Below, one piece after another: positions 47,317-58,956 of a stretch of DNA of 64,000 bases. The notes under the pieces are model-generated. The model did not search any database. It was given only the letters and a program-made list of their open reading frames with translations, and was not told where the DNA came from. The stretch's first letter is position 1. Each line of letters opens with the position of its first letter. The translations under genes were made by a program, and so were the position numbers. The stretch is from assembly GCA_026874595.1 (NCBI GenBank), contig CM049321.1, forward strand, positions 49,765,297-49,829,296. The letters are read 5' to 3'. The DNA comes from Sipunculus nudus (Eukaryota > Annelida > Sipuncula > Golfingiida > Sipunculidae).

Positions 47317-48724
47317 TAACATTCATATGTTTCTATTAATCTTGAGTGTACGATGGCTGTGTCTGGAAAAAAAGTAGCCTATGTTGATCTTTTTGTTAAC
47401 ATTTATCACGAACAGCTAGTATCTCATATTTTATAAATGAATTTGTACCCAGGTAGCTGGAAATAATAATATTAGTTCCACAGTGATGATTTCGCTAAAC
47501 GTAAAGCAATAAGTAAGTACCCACATCTAAAAATCATGATATTAGATATTCTATCAGATTGATGAAAAATCATTGGTAATTTATAATTATCATAACTGTG
47601 TTGGCGAATATTAATGTACGTGAAAAACAATCTACCAGTCCGCACAACTGCGTGTGATATATCGAACGGGAAAAAAATTAAATTCGTTTTATCTGCTTTA
47701 CTTTCTGATCCCTTGGTAAATCAGTTATCTGATTAAAAACTTTTTCTATGTTTTTTTTCTCGATTGATATGTCCCAGCATCACTCCAGTATAAAAATGGA
47801 TTTTTATAGATGTTTTGCTTTTATAGGCGTTATAAAAATTTAACACTAAATTGCGTCACATTGATGTTGGTGTTGATTTTTTTTATAAATTTTAATATGT
47901 ACATTAGCTTCAATGGCTTATACCTTACATTCCCTGTTCCATCAAAGGTTGATATTTTACATCGCACATTGATTTACTCTATGTGTCGAGCGTCAGATTC
48001 GCAGCTATCGACCTACATGCTATTGCTATAATAGATTAGCACACTTTTCATCTTCGGTACTTTCAAAATAAACCTAACTGGAGGTGATCACCTCTCCTGA
48101 CAAAATAAAATAATTATGTTCTAAAACGATTTTCTCCTCTAATAAAAAACTGTTTATTTCAAAATGGTTTGTATATCTTTAGCATCTCAAATACCGCTTG
48201 TATTTAAAAGTAAAACCCGAATTGTCCGTCGCACATATTTTCATCGCTGCTAGGGGTAACGGATTAAACACACTACGTAAATCCAATGTGTCTGCGGAAT
48301 GATATTAAATTGAAGTAACATAAAAAAAACTCAAAAGCCTCAAAAGTGTCTACCATTGTCTGACCAACAAACCTCTCAGATCGTAAATAAGCATATCTGA
48401 CGTGAACTCAGGCCAAGAACGAAACACCATTTAATGTTAGGTAACCTTATTCAGCATAAAAAGTCACTTTCCTATTCCCTACACATTCTTCAGAAAATCA
48501 ATAATTGTAATTTTCAAAATAAAAAATACATACTCTCTTGCAGACAGAAATGTTACAGGAAGACGTATGCCTTTGTCACCAGTCTCCTACCTAGTTGATC
48601 CCCTCGCACAAGGGGAACATTTCATTGATTTCATTCACCATTGATGTTATATAAATATATTTCATTATGCGCGTTTTTGGTTCATAATGAGGCACAACCT
48701 TTACAATCGTTGAAATACTTGATT

Positions 48725-48728
<4 letters not shown>
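47317..48728. other. No feature seen
   Basis: AT-rich. A 73-codon plus-strand frame (47810-48031) is hydrophobic but lacks motifs. No splice-supported exon. Confidence 0.38.
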
Positions 48729-48777
<49 letters not shown>

Positions 48778-48792
48778 TATATATATATATAT
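48729..48792. repeat. (TA)n microsatellite with one break
   Basis: TA run interrupted by TTAA near 48774. Confidence 0.96.
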
Positions 48793-48844
48793 GTTGATCC
48801 CCAAAAACCTGTGCATTTCTTCTCTATAATTACCTTATGTGTTT

Positions 48845-48960
48845 GACAGCGTATGTTTGTCTGTGTGTCTGTTAGCACGATATCACAGAAAGTCCTCAAC
48901 GAGGTTTGATAATTTTCAGGATAGTTCGGCAAAATATACAAGGAAGAATTAATTTAATTT
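48845..48960 (+). repeat. Dispersed repeat family C, partial copy
   Basis: TTTGTCTGTGTGTCTGTTAGCA, then TTTTCAGGATAGTTCGG and AAGGAAGAATTAATT, match the corresponding part of 49840-50260 in the same orientation. The family's other half is absent. Confidence 0.65.
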
Positions 48961-49839
48961 TTGGGGTGTTTATACAGTCCTGGACCCTGTTCTAATAAGA
49001 AAGTAAATGACTTAAGCTCCCCCAAACCCCTACACCCACGGGATATGGGCCCAAAAACCCGACTTTGGCAAGCCCGAGATATTTCTGATGGAGTATATTG
49101 TTAACCATATATGGAAATCCCCCTTGTCATCGTCACCTTTGGTGGAAGAGCGACACCTGTCAGACCCACGTGTAGCAATACAATCTTAGTATTTTCTTGC
49201 TGAGTATATACAGTTATTATTATATTCATTCAACGGTTTTGTTACAATTAAAATGGTAAATGCGCTCTCATCTTGTTTTGTAAAGAAACAGAAAGATGAA
49301 AAATGCAGCTTTTGACAATGTTCATGACATTTGATACAGCCAGATATAAAATATACAATATAGCCCATACATAAAAATAAGTGAACGGATATTTTATAAT
49401 TTTAGTACAATTACCTAAATATTAATAGGCGTGATCACATTTTTTTAATGTTCTGACAACTGGAAGTAGTGGGTACCACTTTAATGATTTGTTGGTCATG
49501 ATAATAATGATAGGCAAGATTTTAAGAATCAATGAAATTTATGTTTTCAGGTAAGTCTACATTTCTCATCCAATTAACTGATACTCCATTTATGTCACAA
49601 CAGTATGTCCAGTTTTTCATTACAAATGCAGTTCTTTCTATTTTATGAATAAACGGTACACATACACTTTCTCTCCTTATTGCGTGTACACTTTTCACGT
49701 GCAGACGTAGCGTGGGCTGTCAAATGTTCAAAAGTAGTTCAAACATTGTTTCGTTCAGGTTCTCACATTTTCGCCTGGGCTTCGAGGGCTCATTTTAGTC
49801 AGTTTCTTCAGTAGTAACGAGTAAGATTCTCTATGTAAG
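48961..49839. other. No feature seen
   Basis: Includes a short C-rich patch (about 49017-49075), but nothing supportable as exon or repeat. Confidence 0.38.
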
Positions 49840-50260
49840 GAAGGCGCAGTGCCTAATGAGGGATTTCATATGAACCTGCGAGGCGGCATGCATTTTCCTG
49901 TGTGCTGCCCCTAGATACCACCCGGAACTTTAAAAATCGCTACATGTAGAGATCGTTTTGCCGGATACGCATTCCGCATGCCGCATTCAGTACATAAGAA
50001 ATCTTAGCTTAAGTTTTCAAATACATGTATATTCGACTTTACCTTTTTATTACCTCCACTCCGCGACAGGGGTTATGTTTTTGGGGGCGTTGGTTTGTTT
50101 GTTTGTCTGTTAGCAACATTAGTCAAAAAGTAATTGACGGATTTTGATGAAACCTTCAGGATAGCTCGGTAATGATCAAAGGAAGAATTGATTACATGTT
50201 GATATGGATAACATTCTTGAGCCAGGAATATTTTCATGGAAAAATGCTGCTTTCTGACAG
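49840..50260 (+). repeat. Dispersed repeat family C, copy 2
   Basis: The inverted partner of 44395-44950, about 4.9 kb away, and the fuller homologue of 48845-48960. The CAGGATAGCTCGG and AAGGAAGAATTGATT blocks are clearer here than in copy 1. No coding capacity or terminal repeat was seen. Confidence 0.72.
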
Positions 50261-51227
50261 TTCAATATGAAGGTAATGAACTGCCTTGTCACAGGTCTGT
50301 GCTTTCTGAGTGCTTTTCTAGTTCTTTCTGGTTTTTCTTTTATCATTTTAGTATCAGTTCATATCAAAATACCCCTAGTCCACGTTTGTACGGCCAATTA
50401 CTATTCTGTTAACAGTTACCGTCTCTTCCTGCATGCACACATGTTTACTAGCTACTAGAGGAATATCCTATGCTCATTTAAGGTTTCCCAGAAAACACTT
50501 GTCTGTTGTTTCTTTTACCATTTTAACGTGCTTCATCTTTTGGTCTCTACATTATTCTATGCTTAACATTTTTAGATTTGAATAACTCCAACCTGCAAGT
50601 GACTAGCAACTTCACGTTTCTTCCATATGATTTCATAATGAGGACATTCATATTGAAGCGATATTCTACAATAAGCAATCATTCTGAGACATATTGCACT
50701 GGTAAAACAGTTTAACTTCATATCCCGATACACATTAATGTTACCTCCCGCTCTGATTAAATGAATGCTCTCATCGCCATTTATCTGTGAGCGTCAAGTA
50801 CGGTTCATTGGCCTACAACTACTTGTGGTATTAAAACAAGTCCGCTAATTAAATTATCACAGGTAATCTATTAGTTGATATGCAAATTATATTAAGCACA
50901 TGAACCACGTTAAAGGAATTTCCTTTTGTAGGAATCCTACCTAGGACATTTATCTGTCTACAAGGCATCGAAGAAGGACAAAGTGTTTTACATACCAGTG
51001 TTAAAATATTTGAAATATCTGAAAAAAAAACCGGTATCCACACATAAGTCCCAATCTTATGTTTGTTGCCCAGATGGTTTATTTCGCAACATGGGATTCA
51101 TTTTTGCAAAGTTATTGCCTTGTTATACTCTAATTCATGACCAGAATAATGCAGAAGTAAAAAAAACCAATACCTTTGTTTACAGGTTGACAATCTCGAA
51201 TGTTTAATTCAAAAATGATTTGAAAAA

Positions 51228-51230
<3 letters not shown>
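50261..51230. other. No feature seen
   Basis: AT-rich; short frames only (for example 50267-50458, hydrophobic). None has splice or motif support. Confidence 0.38.

Positions 51231-51274
<44 letters not shown>
51231..51274. repeat. (AT)n microsatellite
   Basis: About 22 AT units. Confidence 0.97.
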
Positions 51275-51277
<3 letters not shown>

Positions 51278-52087
51278 ATTTTGGAGCGGTCGTAGTGCCC
51301 TCTATGAATATAATTAAGCAAACATCTTGACTATTTTATACATTCTTGGCTTCATGTCGGTTTTTATATCAGTTGCTTACTTATAGTAAATCGTGGTCAA
51401 AAGCATCAAACCTTTTTGATAACCAAAGGCTTAGCTACAATCATTTTATTTTGACACCTTGCTTATAACATAAAAAAAGATAATTTAATTATTTACAAAA
51501 CAAATGAGTCTGGTAATTTCGGGAGCTAGTTTTCTGTCTTCTCGATTATTTGCTTGTTTTAACTTTCACATGCTTCATTAAATATTGGTTGATCCGAATA
51601 TCATAAAATGAAAAATTGAAATCTACTTTTTTTTATCCCAAAGAGAACGGAATTCGGGCTTTACCGTTCTTTAAACCATAGTTTAAATTTTGAAAGCATT
51701 TGACTGATGAATATGTTTTATATTTGGACTTGCTTGGTATTCTGATCTCTGAGCAGCTGTTGCTTGAGAAAAGAGTGTTAACAAAAGGATCAGCTTCCGG
51801 ATTCCCTATTAGGGTATAAATATGATACGTGTAAATGGTTTTTCGTTTTGGCATGTAAATATCATACCTGTAGGGAAAAAGCTAGTTTCACTATAATGAA
51901 GTCTGAACTCCCAGAAGCATTTTTAATGCATTGATATTCGGTCAACTGAAGAATACCGACAAAAAAATGAAGTAGGTCAAAAATATTTTGGATTTAAGTG
52001 ATAAAGACTTATGAATACCATTGTGGTGATAATGGTGGTGGCATCAGTTTATCAAGGGCGGGGTGGGTGACTCGCAGGCGTGAAGAA

Positions 52088-52090
<3 letters not shown>
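51275..52090. other. No feature seen
   Basis: AT-rich, nothing supported. Confidence 0.38.
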
Positions 52091-52176
<86 letters not shown>

Positions 52177-52182
52177 GTGAGA
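52091..52182. repeat. (TA)n(GA)n tail of minus-strand SINE
   Basis: About 50 bp of TA repeat (52091-52140) joins about 32 bp of GA repeat, then GTGAGTGAGAG, directly at the 3' end of the minus-strand SINE. Open frames across it encode only IY and SL repeats. Confidence 0.95.
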
Positions 52183-52298
52183 GATGAATGAATAGCCATG
52201 CTGGTTAGTTGTACGAAGAAATGGAACATGAATACGCAGAAAAGTCGGTTCACTGCCGATGGGAATCGAACCCATGACCTTACGATTGCCGGTCAGAC
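52183..52298 (-). mobile_element. tRNA-derived SINE, 5'-truncated by the satellite array
   Basis: On the minus strand: half of a tRNA-like head (GACCGGCAATCGTAAGGTC), the B box GGTTCGATTCC (52262-52272), then the tail GGCAGTGAACCGAC ... CATGGCTATTCATTCATC, same family as 6491-6626. The A-box half is missing because at about 52299 the sequence turns into the 178-bp array. The junction holds three spaced ACAGACAA motifs. Confidence 0.78.
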
Positions 52299-53780
52299 AA
52301 TACAGACAATACAGACAATAACTAGAAAACAGCATTTAAAGGACTGCAAGCATTAGACACGCTCGTCATTATCTTCAGGAAGCAGTTATGACACATAACT
52401 TTATACCTTATGCATAAATCGATCAATATTCTGATGAGAAGTATTTTTTTTTTCAATGTGTCCTTGAGGATTCTTGCTCCATCAGCAGAATACAGACAAT
52501 AATTAGAAAACAGCATTTAAAGGACTGCAAGCATTAGACAAGCTCGTAATTATCTTCAGGAAGCAGTTATGACACATAACTTTATACCTTATGCATAAAT
52601 CGATCAATATTCCGATGGGAAGTATTTTTTAACGTGTCCTTGAGGATTCTTGCTCCATCAGCAGAATACAGATATAAACTAGAAAACAGCATTCAAAGGA
52701 CTGCAAGCATTAGACACGCTCGTCATTATCTTCAGGAAGCAGTTATGACACATAACTTTATATCTTATGCATAAATCGATCAATATTCCGATGGGAAGTA
52801 TTTTTTTCAACGTGTCCTTGAGGATTCTTGCTCCATCAGCAGAATACAGACATAAACTAGAAAACAGAATTCAAAGGACTGCAAGCATTAGACACGCTCG
52901 TCATTATCTTCAGGAAGCAGTTATGACACATAACTTTATACCTTATGCATAAATCGATCAATATTCCGATGGGAAGTATTTTTTTTCAACATGTCCTTGA
53001 GGATTCGTGCTCCATCAGCAGAATACAGACATAAACTAGAAAACAGAATTCAAATGACTGCAAGCATTAGACAAGCTCGTCATTATCTTTAGGAAGCAGT
53101 TATGACACATAACTTTATACCTTATGCATAAATCGATCAATATTCCAATGGGAAGTATTTTTTTTCAACGTGTCCTTGAATATTCTTGCTCCATCAGCAG
53201 AATACAGACAATAACTAGAAAACAGCATTCAAAGGACTGTAAGCATTAGACACGCTCGTCATTATTTTCAGGAAGCAGTTATGACACATAACTTTATACC
53301 TTATGCATAAATCGATCAATATTCCAATGGGAAGTATTTTTTCAACGTGTCCTTGAATATTCATGCTCCATCGGCAGAATACAGACAATATCTGGAAAAC
53401 AGCATTCAAAGGACTGTAAGCATTAGACACGCTCGTCATTATTTTCAGGAAGCAGTTATGACACATAACTTTATACCTTATGCATAAATCGATCAATATT
53501 CCAATGGGAAGTATTTTTTTCAACGTGTCCTTGAATATTCTTGCTCCATCAGCAGAATACAGACAATAACTAGAAAACAGCATTCAAAGGACTGTAAGCA
53601 TTAGACACGCTCGTCATTATCTTCAGGAAGCAGTTATGACACATAACTTTATACCTTATGCATAAATCGATCAATATTCTAATGGGAAGTATTTTTTTTC
53701 AACATGTCCTTGAGGATTCTTGCTCCATCAGCAGAATACAGACATAAACTAGAAAACAGCATTCAAAGGACTGCAAGCAT
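52299..53780. repeat. 178-bp tandem array, about 8 copies
   Basis: The landmark AGAAAACAG (or GGAAAACAG) recurs at 52324, 52505, 52681, 52859, 53038, 53217, 53394, 53572 and 53751, a period of 176-181 bp. The ninth copy stops after about 30 bp at 53780. Length changes come mostly from a T run after GGGAAGTA. Copies differ at a handful of positions (CAGCATT or CAGAATT, GGATTC or ATATTC, CGATGGG or CAATGGG). Period near nucleosome length is satellite-like; internal tandem arrays also occur in some Helitron-type elements. Open frames cross more than one unit on the minus strand (53215-53583), but unit lengths do not all divide by three. Confidence 0.95.
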
Positions 53781-54009
53781 CCGCCACGTGGAGTTCCCTG
53801 TTGTGGAATTCAGACACTGCTCACCTGAGATGTGAGAACATACGTTCTGAAAACGATTTGTGGACATCGAAATCCCGGTCCTGAGGTTTATACTTTGAAA
53901 TTTCCGGTATATGTGATCAGTATTGCAGATAAACACCGGAAACCTTCACACCGAAGTACTGGGCGCTCGACCGTGACCTGAACAGGGAATCTGCGTGGCG
54001 CACGAGGCT
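53781..54009. other. Unique flank of array
   Basis: GC-richer than average, with CACGTG at 53785. No exon called. Confidence 0.35.
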
Positions 54010-54265
54010 GTGTTTGTTTTCACTTATTTTGCCCTTATTACAAGTTCAGTTGTTCGTATGTGACTGCACATTTGTGAAACTTACTGGAAGCCCTTCCTGG
54101 ATTGAGATCACGACCCATTCCAAAAACTTATTGATTCTTCATTGGCCCGTACCCGAGGTGCCCTGTAAATTTTATTGAGTTCTTTCATGACTGCATGATT
54201 TTTTTTATGAACAAAGCACACACAAACACGAACCAGAATAAAAGCATACTAAATGCACTAATATT
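54010..54265 (+). repeat. Dispersed repeat family F, copy 1
   Basis: Homologous to 59960-60305 and 60775-60915, same strand. Shared features are GTGTTTG..TTCACTTATT, a CAAGTTCA...CGTATGTGACTGCA block, a TTACT.GA.G.C.TTCCT block, GGCCC/GGGCC..T.CCCGA followed by TGCCC, and an A/C-rich run (CACACAAACACGAAC) near the end. No coding potential; the class is unknown. Confidence 0.68.
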
Positions 54266-56252
54266 TATGCTGTCCATGATAGTTAGTTGGTGTACAAACT
54301 TGCGGCTGTAGTGACACTATTTTTTATATGAAACATGTACTACGGCATACGTAGCACGTAAAGCAATACCAATTGGTAGTTATTGCAGAATAATGTTCTG
54401 TAATAATTTGCAATATAGTAACTAGCCTTTTTCTCAGAACAAATCCTAATGACAAAAATCTGTTTTACATTGTATCTAACGAGAAATATGTTGTTTTTAC
54501 CGTATCTGACTTTGAATTTTAAATTAAACTACCAGGATGTCTCTACTTATGTCGGACAACCAGTAACACGTTTTAGAATAAAATAGGGTTCATACCTCGA
54601 TGCTATTGACAACGTCCTTAATCGTTTGGAAACTCACTTATGTGATGTGTATTCAGTAGACAATGAAGTTTACTGTGATATAACAACGAAATGTCAGTCT
54701 AGCCTGCGGTATTGATCGCTGCCTCGGGAGCAGAGAGAGGTGTCCGATTATTGTCTCTTTTTTCTAGACTTCTGGCCAAAAGGGGTCTTTTCATGAGGTA
54801 TTATCTCGGGAATTGCACTTATTATTCCATTTCAATTATTTCCCTTTCAATTTTACCTTAAATTAAAACAAGACGGACAAGAATTAAAGCCGGGAATTAA
54901 TTTGAACTGTTTGAATCAAATTGCTAGCAAGTAATTTATTTAGTGCTGACATGAAATCAACAGATGTGTTCAAGTATTCTATCAGTACTGCCGCAGTAAA
55001 TAAGCCTTTTTTCAAGTTTTAAGAAACCTGTAACCTTTTTTATCCAATCATGTCTCTCGGTATTTTCTGTCAATTGCTTTCGAGGTGACGTTTATTTGAA
55101 TATGTACACTTAACACGTTGGTAATTTTATTTGATATTTTTTAAGAATTCAATGTGTATTACAAAAACGCAAGTATATGAACATCCTTCACAATGTGTAT
55201 ATTACGTTAATTCCTTTTTCCTGCCCTTGTTTCTAAGAATACTTCTTGTTTCATATAACATGACCTGAAATCTGTCTACCTCTTTCAGCTGATTAGTTTT
55301 TTCTGTCGAAACTTCTTTTCGCATTATATCTGTCTGTATGACTCTCCTCCTATCATTTCCCAGAGGACTGGTATTGTGCGACAGTTTTCACCACCTTATT
55401 TACGGTGATTCAATTTAGTTTTGTATGGCTTTTCTAATGAACTGCGTTTTTTTCCCAGATACCTGAATACATTCTCCTTTCATGGGGGTGCACTTAGATT
55501 CGCGAACCTCCGAGTGAATATAAAGTCATATGAGTCCTGGATCTCTTTATATACAATTATTCTCCCGGATGATTAATATGACACGAGAAAGGTCCCCCAT
55601 CATAACAAAAAACTTAATTTGGAGTGTTTGAACACGATAGAATGGGTAGGGAGTTCATGCTATAGATGTCCTGGCATATTCTCAAGGTAGTACCGATGCC
55701 GCTGGGACTTGCTAACACTACAGGCTAGACCATTGGCCCCCTAAGAAGAATGAGGAGGCATTTAAAATCGGTCTAAATCATTCTCTATAACGTTCTCGAA
55801 CATAGAAACTGACTCCTCTTTAGGAAGCACATTGCTGCTAGATGTTCTTTATGAAGAGAGGGTACAAGCAGTTATGTGCCAGGTGAATAGAAAAGCTGTC
55901 CATTTGCCTTTATTTTATTTGGCTTTCGTTCTGACTGTTCTGCTCTTTATCAAAGCTTAGTAAAAGTAAGGGCTTTGTTGGATATTTTTCATTACAACAC
56001 AAGTTGTAACATCGGAATTAACTGGTTTCCATCATTCACCATTTGTCTTATTCTTAACGGAACGTATATCAGACACTGTGCGTGTAATACTGTTGCATTA
56101 TTTTGTTTTTTTAATTAATGCAAAATAGTGTATGATAAATACTTAAATTTTTTTTTTCTTATTGGAGGACATATTTGGTAGGATTCATTATGTAAATTAT
56201 GTGTTTATTAAAAAAATCATAATACAGCTATATTGACTAGAATCTGTATTTG
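54266..56252. other. No feature seen
   Basis: AT-rich with no supported exon or repeat pairing. Confidence 0.38.
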
Positions 56253-56470
56253 AATTGTGACATCTTTTGGCTTTGCTGGTATTAGAATCTTTCCTAGAAT
56301 TGTGACATCTTTTGGCTTTGCTTGTACCTGTTCAGTTTCTGTTTTAATACACTGGTTCATTGGTATATTTTCCCTCAAATAAAACCATCCATTAAAATAG
56401 TCACTTTCTGGCGGCTACAGAAGGATCAAAACACCCCTTTGTTTGGCTACAGAAGGATCGAAACACCCCC
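56253..56470 (+). repeat. Two short local duplications
   Basis: TTGTGACATCTTTTGGCTTTGCT occurs at about 56256 and again at about 56300. GGCTACAGAAGGATC followed by RAAACACCCC occurs at about 56413 and 56444. Both are near-perfect direct repeats of 23-25 bp just upstream of the Penelope-like element. Confidence 0.8.
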
Positions 56471-56784
56471 TATTCAATCAGCTCGCGGGTTCTTAAAAGC
56501 GCACCCCCGAGAAAGCTCTGCAATTGCACGTGTTATCTCTGCCTCGAAGAAAAGGTATAAATAAAAACATTCCCTAAGTCACACAGGATCAGAAATCATT
56601 TCTAAATGCAGGCATAATCTTGATCCCCATCATTTCCTCCTGACTATGGCTGAGTGCGTCAACACATAATTACATAACCGCATCAACCATTGACAGATCA
56701 CATATGAAGATTGCAAATGCATGAAAACACGTGTTCATGTTTAACTGGTCATTTTCGTAATTTACCACTATGTACCAGCTCTTA

Positions 56785-56878
56785 GCATCCCGCTAATAGA
56801 ACACTGTTGGATTCGTTCTGGAAATATATATACTATCGGTATACCACTCCTTACCAAGTCGATCACTACCTAGTAGTT
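56785..56878 (+). repeat. Left direct repeat of Penelope-like element
   Basis: 94 bp matching 58957-59050 with about three mismatches, same orientation, offset 2,172 bp. Penelope-like elements commonly carry such LTR-like repeats (pLTRs) through tandem insertion of partial copies. Part of this copy is also read as the start of the N-terminal coding remnant. Confidence 0.85.
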
Positions 56879-57204
56879 CGGACCCATGAGAAGAAAATGG
56901 ATCGCGTACATTTCAGATATTCCATGAAGAATATTCCCATACCACCAAAACACACCTACATCAGAGCATTGATTGAGAAAGTAGAGAGCGTGATGAAACG
57001 GATAAGCTGGAGGGCCTTCTACTTCCTCCATAAAGATGACAAGAATGAGAGTAAGATGGACCAAGAAAACACACAAAAATTCGGACTCAAAACTAAAAGA
57101 AACCTACCGCAGGTCCCCGAGATCAAATCCTCTGAGGATGACCTACTCGAATTGGTTAAGAACATCCATCTATCAACAGGTCAGTCAGGACAGCAACCTC
57201 GGTA
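56807..57204 (+). pseudogene. Penelope-like reverse transcriptase, N-terminal remnant
   Basis: Part of a retroelement protein that would copy element RNA into DNA. The frame (132 codons, no ATG at its first codon) contains YSMKNIPIPPKHTYIRALIE at about residues 38-57 and KRISWRAFYFL at about 64-74, then PQVPEIKSSEDDLLELVKNI. From memory of the family, this order (MKNIPIP, WRA.FFL, PP.V.EL..FE.DL..LI.NI) is the region upstream of the RT core in a widespread invertebrate Penelope-like group. Right after this block the sequence jumps to the segment before RT motif A, so roughly 130 codons seem to be deleted near 57180-57210. It is nonfunctional. Confidence 0.75.
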
Positions 57205-57210
57205 AACCAT

Positions 57211-57424
57211 TGGACAATCACGGCTCACATACTGGAATGGTTAAAAAACATCCCAGATAAAAAATCCCACACATCCATCATGTTTAACATCATCGTGTTT
57301 TATCCCTCCATAACCAAAAATACTACTCACGGACGCTAAAAAATGGGCAAAACAAACAACGAAAATCTCAGACCTAGAAATGGAAGTGTTAATGCACTCA
57401 TGAGAGTCCGTACTTTTTAAAGGG
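57211..57424 (+). pseudogene. Penelope-like RT, motif A segment with lost aspartate
   Basis: Frame from 57211: WTITAHILEWLKNIPDKK, then FNIIVFYPSI. The family has FDIxxFYPSI; the catalytic aspartate of motif A is asparagine here (AAC, 57286-57288). The frame stops at 57337-57339. A +1 shift near 57326 continues the homology as LTDAKKWAKQTTKISDLEME, VLMHS, stop TGA at 57401-57403, then ESVLFKG. One missense at the active site, one frameshift and one nonsense change make this part dead. It is followed at once by an inserted repeat. Confidence 0.78.
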
Positions 57425-57931
57425 ACATAATCAGGAGCAATTATATACCTTTTCTTCCAATTACAATAACTATTCACACAGTTAGTTAGGTTTTGCTTTA
57501 TGCAAAAGTTTCCCAGGGAAATCATACAGTCTCACACAGTCTCAGTACCTCGCACATGGCTGTTAAGCACCTTGTTATGGCCCTGTAGGTTAACACCGTT
57601 CACGTGTGTCTCTTTACAGTTACAAGGCCGCGAGACCGGAGGTCCGATTATGAACCGCAACACGTGATGTTTCAGCCAGCAGGAACATGTATTATATTTT
57701 TGGGCCAAGTAAGTCAGAGCATCTCTTGATTAACATGCATTGTGGCTGCGCTATGCTCACGGCCCAAGGCGCTGTGTTTATGTTTACACTACATATCGCG
57801 CCCGGCCCACAGTTTCTAACACTCGTTTAAATGAGTAAGCACACGATTTCAAGGCAATATTTTAGCAGGTAAAGATTTATTTTTAAGGGAAAAAGCTAGT
57901 TTTGTGTAAATTCAACATGCTTTATAGGTGA
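57418..57931 (+). mobile_element. About 0.5-kb insertion splitting the reverse transcriptase
   Basis: Between ESVLFKG and SNNGMAWTKKG, which would be nearly adjacent in an intact element, lie about 500 bp without RT similarity. The left end (57418-57565: AAAGGGACATAATCAGG, then TATGCAAAAGTTT and CACACAGTCTCAG) is homologous to the minus strand of 61395-61535. The right end (57896-57940: AATTCAACATGCTTTATAGG...GATTGGGC) resembles 60612-60650. Both ends recur elsewhere, so this is a mobile or dispersed element, or two joined ones. No terminal inverted repeat was identified. Confidence 0.6.
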
Positions 57932-58342
57932 TTGGGCCCCTCTAACAACGGCATGGCATGGACAAAGAAGGGCACCGCAGAAAAAGTTGATGTTACCATG
58001 GGTAGCCTAGATGGGGCGGAGCTGTGCGAACTAGCTGGCCGCTACATTCTCAACGGACTCAGCCGCCACTTCGACAAACAGTCAATCGGATTGTACCGAG
58101 ACGACGGGTTCTCGGTGTTCAAGAACATTACGACAAGGACCTCGACAAAAATTACATCAAAATTAAAAAAAAAGGTGTTCTCGGAGTACGGCCTCAGAAT
58201 CACCACAGAAGTAAGCAAACATTTCGTAAATTACCTGGCTGATACACTCCACCCCCAGACGCTCACCCACCAGCCATACAGAAAATCAAACGACCGCCCC
58301 CTGTACGTTAACACAAGCTCAAACCACCCACTACAGTACTAA
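57932..58342 (+). pseudogene. Penelope-like RT, motif B-E and thumb segment
   Basis: 136 codons without a true ATG at the first position. Order: W..KKG (residues 10-14), DVTMGSLDGAELCELAG (20-36), catalytic box GLYRDDG (53-59; YRDD at 55-58, both aspartates kept), KVFSEYGLRITTEV, VNYLADTL, then PYRKSNDRPLYV and SNHP (about 115-133). The YRKx...Y...SxHP ending is the Penelope-like signature after the palm. The frame ends at TAA just past HP, where the family continues into the thumb. A GIY-YIG endonuclease domain was not seen. This piece keeps its catalytic motif C, but the element is dead because of the upstream damage. Confidence 0.82.
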
Positions 58343-58956
58343 ATCACAGGGCCTCCGAGAGGATTCTTTTAAGGCGGTACAAAAATTTTGCCGGGCCCCT
58401 GCCGGGCCGGGCTCCCTTTGACACCCCCCCCCAAACCTCGCAGCGATCAGTCTGGATTGAAAGCAGTAAAGCCCTTAAAAACAAATTAAACATATTCCAT
58501 ATTTTATGTATTTAAGTTTAACTTCCCCAGAAAACTTTGGCCGGCCCGAGCCCCTTTGAACGGTCCCGCATGATTAAAGTCATACAAAAAGATGCACACA
58601 AACCAAAAAAAAATTGTCATTTAAAGTAATTTTTAGACTGATAAATCCTTTGGCCTCCAAAGGCCACCTCACATCCCCCTGATTGAAATCATGTAACATA
58701 CAACCAAATGCAATATACAAATATACAATATACAAATGCCCGGGCCCAACAGACCTCCCTGATTCAAAACATGTATAAGTTATTGCAAAAAAGAAAGTCT
58801 TCCTTATTTTCAGTTACAAGCTTTTTATTGGACAATATATTCACTATAGGGTCCCGTTTAACAACTGGTCCCACTTTATATATACACGTTAAAAATATAA
58901 TGTTCATGCATTGCATAGGGTCCTGTAAAAATCCTGGTCATCCGGGTCCTTTCTTT
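58343..58956. other. 3' part of Penelope-like element, noncoding
   Basis: Between the RT stop and the right direct repeat. Contains GCCGGGCCCCTGCCGGGCCGGG (58391-58412), a C9 run and short ATACAAATATACAATATACAAAT tandem bits near 58714. No domain is recognised. Confidence 0.45.

Noticed and set aside
52299-53780. CRISPR array
   Set aside because: Units of about 178 bp repeat over their full length with no unique spacers, and the DNA is animal-like with no cas genes.
56807-58342. Intact retroelement gene
   Set aside because: Deletion, frameshift, stop, a catalytic aspartate change and a 0.5-kb insertion separate the pieces.
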